Source of the DNA: an uncultured Parafilimonas sp.
Lineage (GTDB): Bacteria; Bacteroidota; Bacteroidia; Chitinophagales; Chitinophagaceae
Assembly: GCA_903882935.1 (NCBI GenBank)
Contig: CAIRZB010000088.1
Span: forward strand, 1 to 34,083
Reading direction: 5' to 3'
Length of the DNA: 34,083 nt
The notes beneath the pieces were generated by a model. That model worked only from the letters and a program-made list of their open reading frames with translations, was not told where the DNA came from and ran no database searches. Shown piece by piece: positions 14,472 through 23,388 of the stretch. A program made the position numbers and the translations under genes. Position 1 is the first letter of the stretch, and each line of letters opens with the position of its first letter.

Positions 14472-16325
14472 ATGAAAAAGATATGTCTTTTTGTCGCACT
14501 TCAGTGTTTTGCTATAATTTGTTTTTCGCAAGCCTTCCGCGTGTACCCAACCAACTGGTGGGTGGGCATGAAGATGAACAAAGTGCAGATACTCGTGCAA
14601 AGCACAGATGAACAATTTTCCAAACAAAAGGCCAGTATCCAATACCCCGGCGTTACGCTTGGCCAAACACATGTTTTTGAAAACGGCAAATATTTGGCAC
14701 TTGATGTTTCCATAAGCGATGCCGCCAAACCTGGTATAGTCAATCTGCAATTTAAGCGTAGCAACGGCATAATTACCAAACTACAATGGGAGTTGAAAGC
14801 CCGCCGTATTGGCAACGGTACACAATATGCACAAGGGTTGTCGTCGTCCGACTTTATTTATTTCCTAATGCCCGACCGGTTTAGCAATGGCGATGCAACT
14901 AACGATAAAATACAGGGCATGCGCGACCAATCGCTTAACCGCGACTCCATGTACCACCGGCATGGCGGCGACATGCAAGGTGTAATTAACCACCTGGATT
15001 ACTTACAAAGCATGGGCGTTACCACTTTGTGGATGACCCCTGTGTTGGAAAACGACATGCCTAACCGCACAGAACACGGTTATGCGTTTACCGACCATTA
15101 TACCATTGAGCCGCGTTTTGGTGGCAACGAAACGTATAAAAAGTTGAGTGACGCATTACACCAACGCGGCATGAAGCTGATACAGGATGCTGTGTACAAC
15201 CATGTGGGTTCGTTCCATTTTATGATGGTTGACCCACCAGCCAAAGACTGGCTACACCAATGGCCTAAATACACCAATACCAGCTTTAAAGACCAGCCAC
15301 TGTTTGACCCCTACGGTGCCACCAGCGACAAAAAAATTACCACCGACGGTTGGTTTACGCCCCAAATGCCCGACTTAAACCAATACAACCCTTACGTAAA
15401 TAACTTTTTAATTCAGCATGCCATTTGGTGCGTTGAGGAGTTTGGCGTGGATGCCTGGCGTATTGACACCTACATTTATAACGACCTTAAGTTTATGAAT
15501 GATTGTAATTCAGCCCTAATTAAGGAGTACCCCAAGATGTTTATGTTTGGCGAAACCTGGGTAAACGGCGTAGTAAACCAGGCTTATTTTACCAAAAACA
15601 AGTTTAATATTCCATTTAAAAGCAACCTGCCCGCCACCTGCGATTTTCAAACCTGCCTATATGGCATACACCCTGCGCTTACTGAGAAATTTGATTGGGC
15701 GGGCGGCGTAAACAAACTGTACACCGTACTTGCCAGCGATTTTGTGTATGAAAACCCCAGTAACGAAGTCATTTTTTTGGATAACCACGATATGAGCCGC
15801 ATTTTTTCGGTGGTTGACAGCAATGTCGCAAAGCAAAAAATGGGGATTGAATGGCTGCTTACCAGCCGTGGCATACCACAGTTGTATTACGGTACCGAAG
15901 TTTGCATGGGTGGCTACTCCAACCCAGATGGGCTGGTAAGGCACGACTTTCCCGGTGGATGGGCGGGCGACAGCAAGAACGCGTTTACAGGTGTCGGATT
16001 GAACAACGACGAAAAATCGGTACAGGACCTTGTTAAAACACTGGGTAGCTTCCGAAAGAATTCCTCAGCCTTAAAAACAGGCAAGCTTATGCAGTATTTG
16101 CCCCAGAACGGGTTATACGTGTATTTTAGGTACGACCAAAGCCAAACGGTGATGTGCGTGATGAACACAGCGGATAAGCCACAAGAAATTGATTTTACTA
16201 AATATGCAGAAAGAACCACCGGTTTCACCAGTGCCAAAAGCGTACTGGGTGGTGAAAGTTTTAAAACAGCTGATAGGCCAACCATCGGCAGTTATAATAT
16301 GTGGGTGCTGGAGCTGGGTAAATAA
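14472..16325 (+). CDS. Periplasmic GH13 alpha-glucanase (cyclomaltodextrinase/neopullulanase, SusA-like)
   Basis: Hydrolyses alpha-1,4-glucans or cyclodextrins, probably in the periplasm. Residues 1-19 are a signal peptide (cleavage near CFS|QA). Residues 20-115 form the N-terminal beta-sandwich of cyclomaltodextrinases (YPTNWWVGMK, as in PF09087). The (beta/alpha)8 barrel then shows DAVYNHVG (239-246), GVDAWRIDTY (325-334) with nucleophile Asp332, FGETW (359-363) with acid/base Glu361, and LDNHD (436-440) with Asp440. A C-terminal beta domain completes the 617 aa. It sits 5 bp behind an SLC45-type sugar transporter, which suggests that oligosaccharides are cut and the products imported. The exact choice between neopullulanase and cyclomaltodextrinase is open. 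Confidence 0.93.
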   Translation: MKKICLFVALQCFAIICFSQAFRVYPTNWWVGMKMNKVQILVQSTDEQFSKQKASIQYPGVTLGQTHVFENGKYLALDVSISDAAKPGIVNLQFKRSNGIITKLQWELKARRIGNGTQYAQGLSSSDFIYFLMPDRFSNGDATNDKIQGMRDQSLNRDSMYHRHGGDMQGVINHLDYLQSMGVTTLWMTPVLENDMPNRTEHGYAFTDHYTIEPRFGGNETYKKLSDALHQRGMKLIQDAVYNHVGSFHFMMVDPPAKDWLHQWPKYTNTSFKDQPLFDPYGATSDKKITTDGWFTPQMPDLNQYNPYVNNFLIQHAIWCVEEFGVDAWRIDTYIYNDLKFMNDCNSALIKEYPKMFMFGETWVNGVVNQAYFTKNKFNIPFKSNLPATCDFQTCLYGIHPALTEKFDWAGGVNKLYTVLASDFVYENPSNEVIFLDNHDMSRIFSVVDSNVAKQKMGIEWLLTSRGIPQLYYGTEVCMGGYSNPDGLVRHDFPGGWAGDSKNAFTGVGLNNDEKSVQDLVKTLGSFRKNSSALKTGKLMQYLPQNGLYVYFRYDQSQTVMCVMNTADKPQEIDFTKYAERTTGFTSAKSVLGGESFKTADRPTIGSYNMWVLELGK

Positions 16326-16494
16326 CCGGTTTGGGCAAGCTGGGTAGGTACAAGATAAAACAGCCTTTTACACATGTAACTAGGGAATACAGGGAAAAAT
16401 AAGGCAAAGTATCGGATTCCAAATACGCTCACCAATTTTACTAATACAATTTGGCTGCGCACGTCATAAGACCAAGGCCGCATAAATAAAAATA

Positions 16495-17007
16495 TCAATC
16501 AACCTCAATCTCATATAATCCTAAAGTTATTCCAACATAATGCGGTGGTGAGTCTGCCGTTATTCTTGGGCTTTTTACACCGGCATACACAAAACCGCAG
16601 TGTAAATAATAGGCAATCAGCTTGTCATTATCGCTAAAGGTATCTATCCGTATAAATTTTCGGCCGTTGTTTCGTACGTAATTCTTTGCCCAATCAATAA
16701 TGTGCGGCACAAAACCAACACCTCGGTACAAAGGGTTTACGGCAATACGGTGTATGTAAATGGAGATATTGTTATCTTTTTCAAACCAAATGTCCGCGTC
16801 GTTATAGGTAATAGAAAATATGCCGCCAATTTCGCCGTCCTCCATCATTATTTTCCAATGGCGTTTCTCTTCAATCTCCTTCTCTAATTTTTGCCGGTCA
16901 AAAGCAATCCAATGACTATGAAAATGCGCTTTTTGATATACAATAGCAGCATTGTATATATTAAATATAGCTTCAATATCTCCTGTGTTGCTATTTAAAA
17001 TATGCAT
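16495..17007 (-). CDS. GNAT-family N-acetyltransferase
   Basis: A 170-aa protein with the GNAT fold. The acetyl-CoA binding region is IHRIAVNPLYRGVG (85-98), where R-G-x-G contacts the pyrophosphate, followed by FVPHIIDWAKNYV. The later FIRIDTFSDNDKLIAYYLHC and GFVYAG segments are the usual beta-5/alpha-4 elements (N-x-x-L-I-x-Y-Y). The substrate cannot be told from sequence. The gene is flanked by unrelated genes on both sides and shows no operon partner. Cytoplasmic. Confidence 0.85.
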   Translation of the reverse strand: MHILNSNTGDIEAIFNIYNAAIVYQKAHFHSHWIAFDRQKLEKEIEEKRHWKIMMEDGEIGGIFSITYNDADIWFEKDNNISIYIHRIAVNPLYRGVGFVPHIIDWAKNYVRNNGRKFIRIDTFSDNDKLIAYYLHCGFVYAGVKSPRITADSPPHYVGITLGLYEIEVD

Positions 17008-17120
17008 ATATTCTTAGTGCCGCGCTAAGGCAGTCATTTCAAAAACCCGCTATCATCTCCCCATCCATTCTCGGGCTTGCGCGGTTGAATGCAGGGCGTC
17101 ACGCCTGCAATGCATCCCAA

Positions 17121-18320
17121 CTATCTGCCCGGTACCTGCCCAGGCATTTTGTAGTCAATTATAACCTTGGCATTTTTTTGCTCGTCAGAAGATATAAATA
17201 GCTCGTACCTATTTCCCCCGGTGGTTACCACCATCAAGGCCGTGTTAGGGGGTATGGTGCCTAGGTTGTTGGCCACCATAATAAACTCATGGTGGGCATC
17301 TGTAGCACTGGCTTTTATTTTTACTGTTATCGGTTTGGTGCTTAGTCCTTTTCTATTTACTATCAATTGGTTGTTGTGGTAAACGGTTATGGTGTCACCG
17401 TCAACTTCGCCATTGTCGTATATTTCAATTAAAATGTCTGGGCTATTGGTTACCAGCGTTTTAACTAATGGGTTGGTACGTTGCTTTATCACTTCCGGCA
17501 CGGGTGGCAATTGCCCGGCAACCTGTTTGTCTGCGGGTGGCGGCGGTACCGCAAGTGGTGGCTCGGTGGTAGTTTTTAGTGTACTATCTCCAGCCCTTGG
17601 TATACTAAGGGGTACAGGTACCTTGGGCGTGCCTTGGTTATTTTGGGCAACTGATTTTTTGGGCGATGGTGCTTTTATTGTTTGTGGCACCGGTTTTTGC
17701 GATGCGGTGCTGTTTTGTTTAGCGTTGGTTTTATTTTCCTTCTGCTTTATTGCAGTGTCGGCCTTGGCAATGTTGGGTGCTGTGTTTCTAGGCTTGGTTT
17801 CCGTATCAATCAGGCCAGGTTTTTTCTTCACAAAAAAGGCCTCTTTATGAAAATCTGATTCCTGCACGCGTTCCAAATACACAGATCCACTGCCACAGTC
17901 AGTACCTTTTTTACTTACCACGCTGCTAAAGCTGCCCTGCAAGGTTTCGGTATTGCCGGTTTTTTGGTAAGCCAAGTAACAAGTCATAAGGCAGGAGAAA
18001 CTTTCGCCCTCCATCTTCACTTCAACCAAAGTGTCTTCCTTTAGGGTAATCTCCTTAGTTTCGTCATTGTATATGCCCACAAAATTGGCCTTACCGTAAA
18101 AGGAGGTAAGACGGTAGGAGTACGTAACACCTTTTATAGCCTTTGTGTTGCCAGGCCCCCGTTTGCCATTCAGCTGGTTTATTTGTACCTCGTATTTATA
18201 TTGCTGCCGATAAGCGCCGTAGCCTTGGTAAAAATAGCCCCGCCATATGCCGGTAATGTCCTGCGCATATAGGCCTAAACCACAAAAAAATACACCAATT
18301 ATCAAAAGCACCGATTTCAT
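17121..18320 (-). CDS. Secreted two-domain protein of unknown function with Pro/Thr-rich linker
   Basis: A 399-aa exported protein starting at an ATG at 18320; a longer frame reaches 18389 but would bury the signal peptide. Residues 1-19 are the signal peptide (MKSVLLIIGVFFCGLGLYAQ, cut after YAQ or near it). A beta-rich domain of about 150 residues follows (DITGIWRGYFYQGYGAYRQQ...), then a Lys/Pro/Thr-rich low-complexity linker (about 170-275). A C-terminal beta domain of about 105 residues contains IEIYDNGEVDGDTITVYHNN and HEFIMVANNLGTIPPNTA. I have seen this C-terminal segment in hypothetical proteins of Bacteroidota but know no function. A TAGATTTG -7 element lies at 18326-18333, only five bases before the ATG. 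Not an enzyme I recognise. Confidence 0.7.
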   Translation of the reverse strand: MKSVLLIIGVFFCGLGLYAQDITGIWRGYFYQGYGAYRQQYKYEVQINQLNGKRGPGNTKAIKGVTYSYRLTSFYGKANFVGIYNDETKEITLKEDTLVEVKMEGESFSCLMTCYLAYQKTGNTETLQGSFSSVVSKKGTDCGSGSVYLERVQESDFHKEAFFVKKKPGLIDTETKPRNTAPNIAKADTAIKQKENKTNAKQNSTASQKPVPQTIKAPSPKKSVAQNNQGTPKVPVPLSIPRAGDSTLKTTTEPPLAVPPPPADKQVAGQLPPVPEVIKQRTNPLVKTLVTNSPDILIEIYDNGEVDGDTITVYHNNQLIVNRKGLSTKPITVKIKASATDAHHEFIMVANNLGTIPPNTALMVVTTGGNRYELFISSDEQKNAKVIIDYKMPGQVPGR

Positions 18321-18423
18321 ATCTGCAAATCTACTGCGCAATATAGTATTTGCTGGTAAAGAACCGTTAACTTTTACAAGCATGTACACATAACTAGGCC
18401 AAGTTTTTACATCCCTTTAAAAC

Positions 18424-18456
18424 TTTATAAAAGCTACAGTTCATTTATTAACTTTG
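18424..18456 (+). promoter_or_regulatory. Probable thrS promoter
   Basis: TAACTTTG at 18449-18456 fits the TAnnTTTG -7 element exactly. TTTA at 18424-18427, 21 bases upstream, is a weak -33 candidate. It is the only convincing -7 box between the divergent genes on this strand. Confidence 0.45.
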
Positions 18457-18494
18457 CCATCCCGAAAAAAAGCCGACAGTCTATTGGGAAAGTA

Positions 18495-18640
18495 CATAGT
18501 CCATGGTCGATTGTCCATGTTAAATGTCAGGGGATTCAAGAAATTTCCATGTACAATGGACTGTCCACCATAGACCGGGCTCAGGGAACAAATAAACGCA
18601 TGTCTTTGACCATGGACTATCCACCATGGACAATGGACTA
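18495..18640. repeat. Palindrome-forming CCATGGAC/GTCCAT repeat cluster
   Basis: Three blocks (18495-18519, 18547-18576 and 18608-18640) are built from TAGTCCATGGT, TTGTCCATG, ACAATGGACTGTCC and CCATGGAC units in both orientations. The first and third blocks are roughly reverse complements, so the leader could fold into a long stem. This is an intergenic repeat type rather than coding sequence. Confidence 0.6.
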
Positions 18641-18653
18641 AAAAGAAGCAAAC

Positions 18654-20585
18654 ATGATAAACATTACGTTACCAGACGGCTCTGTGCGGCAGTACGAAAG
18701 TGGTATAACCGCGATGGGCATAGCAAAATCAATCAGCGAGGGGCTGGCAAGAAAAGTGCTTGCGGCAAAAGTTAATGGCGAGGTATGGGATGCGTCGCGC
18801 CCTGTTACGGCAGATGCAACGTTGAAATTGCTGACCTGGGACGATACAGACGGCAAATCAACATTTTGGCATTCATCCGCCCACTTGATGGCTGAGGCGG
18901 TAGAAAGTCTTTTTCCTGGTGTTAAATTTTGGGTAGGCCCTGCGTTAGACAAGGGGTTTTATTATGATATGGACCTGGGCGACCGCAAATTGAGTGAGGA
19001 GGACCTGGTGGCGTTGGAGAAGAAGATGGCAGAGCTGGCAAAACAGAACAACAACTACGTACGTGCCGAAATGCCCAAGGCTGAAGCCATTGCCTATTTT
19101 GAAGAAAAAGGTGATGAGTACAAGCTGGACTTGCTGCAAAACCTGGAGGACGGAAAGATTACGTTTTATAGCCAAGGCGGTTTTACCGACTTGTGCCGGG
19201 GACCGCATATACCCAACACAGGTTTTATAAAGGCAATGAAACTAACTAATATTGCCGGTGCTTATTGGAAAGGTGACGAAAAAAACAAGCAGCTAACCCG
19301 CGTATACGGGGTAAGCTTTCCCAACCAGAAAGAGCTGGATGAGTACCTGTTGATGTTGGAGGAGGCAAAAAAGCGCGACCACCGAAAGCTGGGCAAGGAA
19401 CTGGGTATTTATACCATGGACGACGAAGTGGGGCCAGGCCTGGCATTGTGGATGCCAAACGGCACCATTATTATTGAGGAATTGGAGCGGCTGGCCAAGG
19501 AAACCGAACAGGCCGCGGGTTATAAACGTGTAGTTACGCCCCATATTGCCAAGGAGAGCCTTTACCTAACCAGTGGGCACCTGCCGTATTACCAAGACAG
19601 TATGTACCCTGCCATGGAGATGGACGGTACAAAATACTACTTAAAAGCCATGAACTGCCCGCACCACCATAAAATTTTTGCGGCAGAACCCAAGAGCTAT
19701 AAAGACATGCCCTTGCGCTTGGCCGAATACGGTACCTGTTACCGCTATGAGCAAAGCGGGGAATTATTTGGGCTTATGCGGGTACGCTGCCTGCACATGA
19801 ATGATGCACATATTTACTGCACCAAGGAGCAGTTTGCCGAAGAGTTTAAAGCGGTGAATGAAATGTACCTGAAGTATTTTAAAATATTTGGGGTAGAAAA
19901 ATTTGTGATGCGTTTAAGCCTGCATGACCCGGCCAAACTGGGGCAGAAGTATATTGATGAACCGGCACTGTGGAAAGAGACTGAGGAAATGGTACGAAAG
20001 GTTTTGATAGAAACTGGTACCCCCTTTATAGAGGTGCCGGACGAAGCGGCGTTTTACGGCCCTAAGATTGATGTGCAGATTTGGAGCATCATCGGCCGTG
20101 AGTTTACCCTTGCAACTAACCAGGTTGATTTTGCGCAGGGCCGCCGGTTTAAGCTCGAATTTACCAACAAGGACAATGCTCCTGAAACGCCATTGATTAT
20201 CCACCGTGCGCCCTTGGGTACACATGAGCGATTCATCGGCTTTTTGCTAGAGCATTATGCCGGTAAATTCCCGGTGTGGTTGGCACCGCTGCAGGTAAAA
20301 GTGCTGCCGATAAGTGATAAATTCATCCCATATTCCAACGAAGTTAAAGGCAAACTTTTAAAGGCTGGCATAAGGGTGGAAGTAGACGAAAGAAGCGAAA
20401 AAATTGGTAAAAAAATACGGGAGGCCGAGCTTAGCAGGGTGCCATACATGTTAGTGATTGGGGAGAAGGAGATGAACGAGGGGCATCTGTCGGTACGCAG
20501 GCAAGGCAAGGGCGATACCGGCTCACAGGCTGTGGATGAATTTATTGCAATGATTGTGGAAGAATTTGCCGAAAGAAAAGCATAG
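18654..20585 (+). CDS. thrS: Threonine-tRNA ligase
   Basis: Class II aminoacyl-tRNA synthetase that charges tRNA-Thr, full length (643 aa). The N-terminal TGS domain (1-62) is followed by the editing domain with HSSAH (73-77) and DLCRGPHI (179-186), whose His73, His77, Cys181 and His185 form the editing site. The catalytic core holds the zinc ligands Cys335 (MNCPHH), His386 (NDAHIYC) and His517 (IIHRA), plus motif 2 (CYRYEQSGELFGLMRVR) and motif 3 (GTHERFIGFLLE). The C-terminal anticodon-binding domain occupies about 540-643. It is followed by infC after 207 bp, the common bacterial order. Its leader is long and repeat-filled. Confidence 0.97.
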   Translation: MINITLPDGSVRQYESGITAMGIAKSISEGLARKVLAAKVNGEVWDASRPVTADATLKLLTWDDTDGKSTFWHSSAHLMAEAVESLFPGVKFWVGPALDKGFYYDMDLGDRKLSEEDLVALEKKMAELAKQNNNYVRAEMPKAEAIAYFEEKGDEYKLDLLQNLEDGKITFYSQGGFTDLCRGPHIPNTGFIKAMKLTNIAGAYWKGDEKNKQLTRVYGVSFPNQKELDEYLLMLEEAKKRDHRKLGKELGIYTMDDEVGPGLALWMPNGTIIIEELERLAKETEQAAGYKRVVTPHIAKESLYLTSGHLPYYQDSMYPAMEMDGTKYYLKAMNCPHHHKIFAAEPKSYKDMPLRLAEYGTCYRYEQSGELFGLMRVRCLHMNDAHIYCTKEQFAEEFKAVNEMYLKYFKIFGVEKFVMRLSLHDPAKLGQKYIDEPALWKETEEMVRKVLIETGTPFIEVPDEAAFYGPKIDVQIWSIIGREFTLATNQVDFAQGRRFKLEFTNKDNAPETPLIIHRAPLGTHERFIGFLLEHYAGKFPVWLAPLQVKVLPISDKFIPYSNEVKGKLLKAGIRVEVDERSEKIGKKIREAELSRVPYMLVIGEKEMNEGHLSVRRQGKGDTGSQAVDEFIAMIVEEFAERKA

Positions 20586-20792
20586 ATATAGTATTTTTAC
20601 AGTGTTTAGCGATTTAAAGGTAATTGCTTGCTGTTGGAAAGGTACATGCAAACGACATTATGTCTCTTTCCGGTGGGGCAGGCAGCCTATAAAGCATAAT
20701 TGAGGTATTATTTTTGGCATAGTTACCATAATATTGGCAGTTGGCTTTATTATTGCATTTTACACAAAAAAATTTTAACCAAACAAAAGTTA

Positions 20793-21386
20793 ATGGCATT
20801 ACCGTACAGAGGAGGGGGAGGAGGGAGGTTTAACCCCCGTTTTAATAGGCAACCCGAGCCTGAGCATCGTATAAACGACAGAATAAGGGTACCCCAGGTT
20901 CGCTTAGTGGGCGACAATGTTACTGTTGGGGTTTACCCAATTGATGAAGCGCGTAAGATTGCTTTCCAGCAGGAATTGGACCTTGTTGAAATTTCGCCCA
21001 ATGCAGACCCACCGGTTTGTAAGGTGATTGATTATAAAAAGTTCCTTTACGAGAAAAAGCGCAAGGAAAAGGAAATGAAAGCCAATGCCAAGCAAAGCGA
21101 GGTTAAAGAAATACGCTTTACGCCAGGTACGGACGACCATGACTTTGATTTTAAAGCCAAACATGCTGAAGGGTTTTTGAAAGATGGCAATAAGGTTAAA
21201 GCCTATGTGCAGTTTAAAGGCCGTGCCATTATGTTTAAGGAACGTGGCGAGCTAGTGCTGCTTAAGTTTGCCGAGCGGTTGGCAGAAGTGGGCCAACCAG
21301 AGAGCCTGCCTAAATTGGAAGGTAAAAGGATGTTCCTGATGCTTACACCCAAAACAGGCAAAAAGAAAAAAGAAGCCACCGCATAA
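20793..21386 (+). CDS. infC: Translation initiation factor IF-3
   Basis: Binds the 30S subunit and controls start-codon selection. 197 aa from an ATG at 20793; a TTG-started extension to 20700 is open but has no family resemblance. The N-terminal domain has HRINDRIRVPQVRLVG and EARKIAFQQELDLVEISPNA, then PPVCKVIDYKKFLYE, the linker, and the C-terminal domain with VKEIRFTPGTDDHDFDFKAK and VKAYVQFKGRAI. A Gly/Arg/Pro-rich extension (MALPYRGGGGGRFNPRFN) precedes the domain, as in other Bacteroidota IF-3 proteins. The GAGGAGGGAGG purine tract at about 20811-20828 is coding sequence, not a ribosome site. rpmI and rplT, which normally follow, are absent. Confidence 0.95.
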   Translation: MALPYRGGGGGRFNPRFNRQPEPEHRINDRIRVPQVRLVGDNVTVGVYPIDEARKIAFQQELDLVEISPNADPPVCKVIDYKKFLYEKKRKEKEMKANAKQSEVKEIRFTPGTDDHDFDFKAKHAEGFLKDGNKVKAYVQFKGRAIMFKERGELVLLKFAERLAEVGQPESLPKLEGKRMFLMLTPKTGKKKKEATA

Positions 21387-21709
21387 CGGTTACTGGTTTC
21401 TAGTTTCAAGTTAGTATAGCACAGCTTCAATTGTCTATAACCCAACGCAGATTGTTGCATTGTTTACCGTTTAAATATTCTCTAGTGGATCGCTTAGAGA
21501 ATATTCCAAATAAACTTTCTCTTTCGTATAAAACGCAATAAAATTGGCACAACGCCTGTTTTGTTGCGTTTAGTCTTTGACTTTTTTGGTATCGCCAATC
21601 AGCAAAGTCATCCCCGTGCCATTTAAAGTATAAGTAAACCTTTAGTGATAAAAGTTTAGATGCGCATTAATAACTGGTTGTAAGCAACCAGTAAACTGAA
21701 ATTGAATAC
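21387..21709. other. Intergenic region between infC and truB with hairpins, no rpmI/rplT
   Basis: This 323-bp stretch contains no credible ORF. It has an 11-bp inverted repeat AATATTCTCTA (21474-21484) / TAGAGAATATT (21495-21505) with a 10-base loop and no U-tract. An 8-bp hairpin ACTGGTTG/CAACCAGT (21673-21692) lies 18 bases before the truB start. Either could be a processing or regulatory structure. No L35 or L20 coding sequence is present. Confidence 0.6.
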
Positions 21710-22423
21710 ATGAAGAAACTTCCTGTGCCGCCTGCCATGGAGCCTTTTTTAGACGGCAGGGTGTTGCTTATTGACAAACCCTTGGGGATGACATCTTTTG
21801 GGGTGATAAGAATAATACGAGATTTAATAATTGTTTCTAAAGTTGGCCATGCAGGCACTCTGGACCCTTTGGCCACTGGGTTGCTTATTATTTGCACCGG
21901 TAACTTTACCAAAAACATAAACGACTACATGGGCATGGAAAAGGAATACACAGGTTCCTTCACCATCGGCGCACGTACACCAACCTACGATTTAGAAAGC
22001 CAACCCGAGGATATTATAGATATTGCGGGCATAACTTCTGCGCAAATTCTCGATGCCACCAAGTTGTTTACTGGCCCCATTATGCAGGTGCCCCCAATCC
22101 ACTCCGCCATAAAGCAAGGCGGCAAGCCTGTTTATTTGGCTGCCCGCAAAGGGGAGGAGGTTGTGTTGCAACCACGCCCGGTTACCATTAAAACATTTGA
22201 AATAACGGGTATTGAACTGCCTAAAGTTTACTTTAGGGTAGTTTGTTCCACCGGTACCTACATTCGCAGCCTTGCAAACGATTTTGGCAGGGCCCTGGGC
22301 GTTGGTGCGCACCTAAGCAGCCTGCGGCGCACCCGAATAGGCCAGTTTACTGTAGAAGCCGCATTAACTATCGATTCTTTTGAACAAACAGTAAAGGAAA
22401 TGTATTCACCCAAGCGTATGTAA
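21710..22423 (+). CDS. truB: tRNA pseudouridine(55) synthase
   Basis: Isomerises U55 in the T-loop of tRNAs. At 237 aa it is the short form without the C-terminal PUA domain, usual in Bacteroidota. The catalytic Asp52 lies in KVGHAGTLDPLATG (44-57). Other family elements are DKPLGMTSF (22-30), the RNA-contacting YDLES motif (about 93-97), PPIHSAIKQGGKPVYLAAR (about 127-145) and CSTGTYIRSLANDFG. Transcribed in the same direction as thrS-infC, after a 323-bp gap. Confidence 0.95.
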   Translation: MKKLPVPPAMEPFLDGRVLLIDKPLGMTSFGVIRIIRDLIIVSKVGHAGTLDPLATGLLIICTGNFTKNINDYMGMEKEYTGSFTIGARTPTYDLESQPEDIIDIAGITSAQILDATKLFTGPIMQVPPIHSAIKQGGKPVYLAARKGEEVVLQPRPVTIKTFEITGIELPKVYFRVVCSTGTYIRSLANDFGRALGVGAHLSSLRRTRIGQFTVEAALTIDSFEQTVKEMYSPKRM

Positions 22424-22452
22424 TTTGCTTATTGGCACATTGTGCTTAAATA

Positions 22453-22502
22453 AAACTGCCCCAATGATTATGTAAGTTTACTTACAACCACTAGGGCAGT
22501 TT
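22453..22502 (-). terminator. Terminator between convergent truB and rfbA
   Basis: AAACTGCCC (22453-22461) pairs with GGGCAGTTT (22494-22502). An inner hairpin TGTAAG/CTTACA (22471-22476 with 22481-22486) stacks in the loop. On the minus strand the stem is followed by TTTTATTT, so it suits rfbA best. The plus-strand U-tract is short. Confidence 0.65.
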
Positions 22503-22520
22503 GAAAAATGAAAAGAATGC

Positions 22521-23378
22521 TTATTTTATATTTTGGAGGTATGCCCCGTAACCGCTTTTTGCATACAACTTAGCTAATTCCATCAATTTAGGCCTGTCAA
22601 TAAAGCCCATTCGGTACGCCACTTCTTCAATGCATCCAATCTTTTGGGCTTGTCTTTTTTCAATCACCCTAACATATTCGCTGGCATCGCTTAATGAGTC
22701 AAAAGTACCTGTATCTAACCAAGCAACGCCCCTGTTCATTACGCCTACCTGTAATTTACCTTGTTCTAAATAAACACGGTTAACATCCGTAATCTCGTAT
22801 TCACCGCGTGGCGAGGGCTGGATATTTTTGGCTATTTCAACCACGCTGTTGTCATAAAAATATAAACCTGGCACAGCATAGTTTGATTTTGGGGCTTGTG
22901 GCTTTTCCTCGATTGACAGTGCCTTAAAGCTTTCATTAAACTCAACAACACCATAGCGTTCGGGGTCATTTACCTCGTAGGCAAATATTGCGGCGCCCTC
23001 TACGTCACTAAAAGATTGCACAAGTTTACTAAACCCTGCGCCATAAAATATATTGTCGCCTAAAATAAGTGCAACCTTATCAGTACCAACAAATTCTTCG
23101 CCTATCACAAATGCTTGTGCCAAACCGTTGGGCTTTTCTTGAACCGCATAGGTAAACGAACAGCCAATTTCTGCGCCTGTACCCAGCAGCCGTTGAAATT
23201 GTACCGAGTCTTCAGGGGTTGTTATTATTAACACTTCCTTAATGCCAGCCAACATCAATACCGACAAAGGGTAATAAACCATTGGCTTGTCATACACGGG
23301 CATCAATTGTTTGCTAACACCCTTTGTAATAGGGTAAAGCCTAGTTCCGGATCCTCCTGCTAGAATAATTCCTTTCAT
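22521..23378 (-). CDS. rfbA: Glucose-1-phosphate thymidylyltransferase
   Basis: Makes dTDP-glucose from dTTP and glucose 1-phosphate, first step of dTDP-sugar synthesis. 285 aa, with the nucleotidyltransferase signature [11 protein letters not shown] (8-18), [11 protein letters not shown] (23-33), NGLAQAF (about 84-90), LGDNIFYG (about 106-113) and [33 protein letters not shown] near the C-terminus is typical of RmlA. Last gene of a minus-strand rfbB-rfbC-rfbA operon, 10 bp behind rfbC. It ends at the hairpin before truB. Confidence 0.96.
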   Translation of the reverse strand: MKGIILAGGSGTRLYPITKGVSKQLMPVYDKPMVYYPLSVLMLAGIKEVLIITTPEDSVQFQRLLGTGAEIGCSFTYAVQEKPNGLAQAFVIGEEFVGTDKVALILGDNIFYGAGFSKLVQSFSDVEGAAIFAYEVNDPERYGVVEFNESFKALSIEEKPQAPKSNYAVPGLYFYDNSVVEIAKNIQPSPRGEYEITDVNRVYLEQGKLQVGVMNRGVAWLDTGTFDSLSDASEYVRVIEKRQAQKIGCIEEVAYRMGFIDRPKLMELAKLYAKSGYGAYLQNIK

Positions 23379-23388
23379 GATTTTTCGT

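Larger units (their letters stand above)
18321..18653. other. Divergent intergenic region and thrS leader with CCATGGAC repeats
   Basis: This 333-bp region lies between the secreted protein (minus) and thrS (plus). It holds a plus-strand promoter candidate at 18424-18456 and a set of TGGAC/GTCCA repeats at 18495-18640. If the promoter is right, thrS mRNA has a leader of about 190 bases that contains all the repeats. No small ORF was seen. Confidence 0.6.

Noticed and set aside
17085-17105. GC-rich hairpin GGCG-TCA-CGCC just after the secreted-protein gene
   Set aside because: The stem is only four to five base pairs and no U-tract follows in the direction of transcription, so it is not called a terminator.
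20700-20792. TTG-started 31-residue N-terminal extension of IF-3
   Set aside because: The extra residues (RYYFWHSYHNIG...) do not resemble IF-3, and an ATG at 20793 gives the expected N-terminus.
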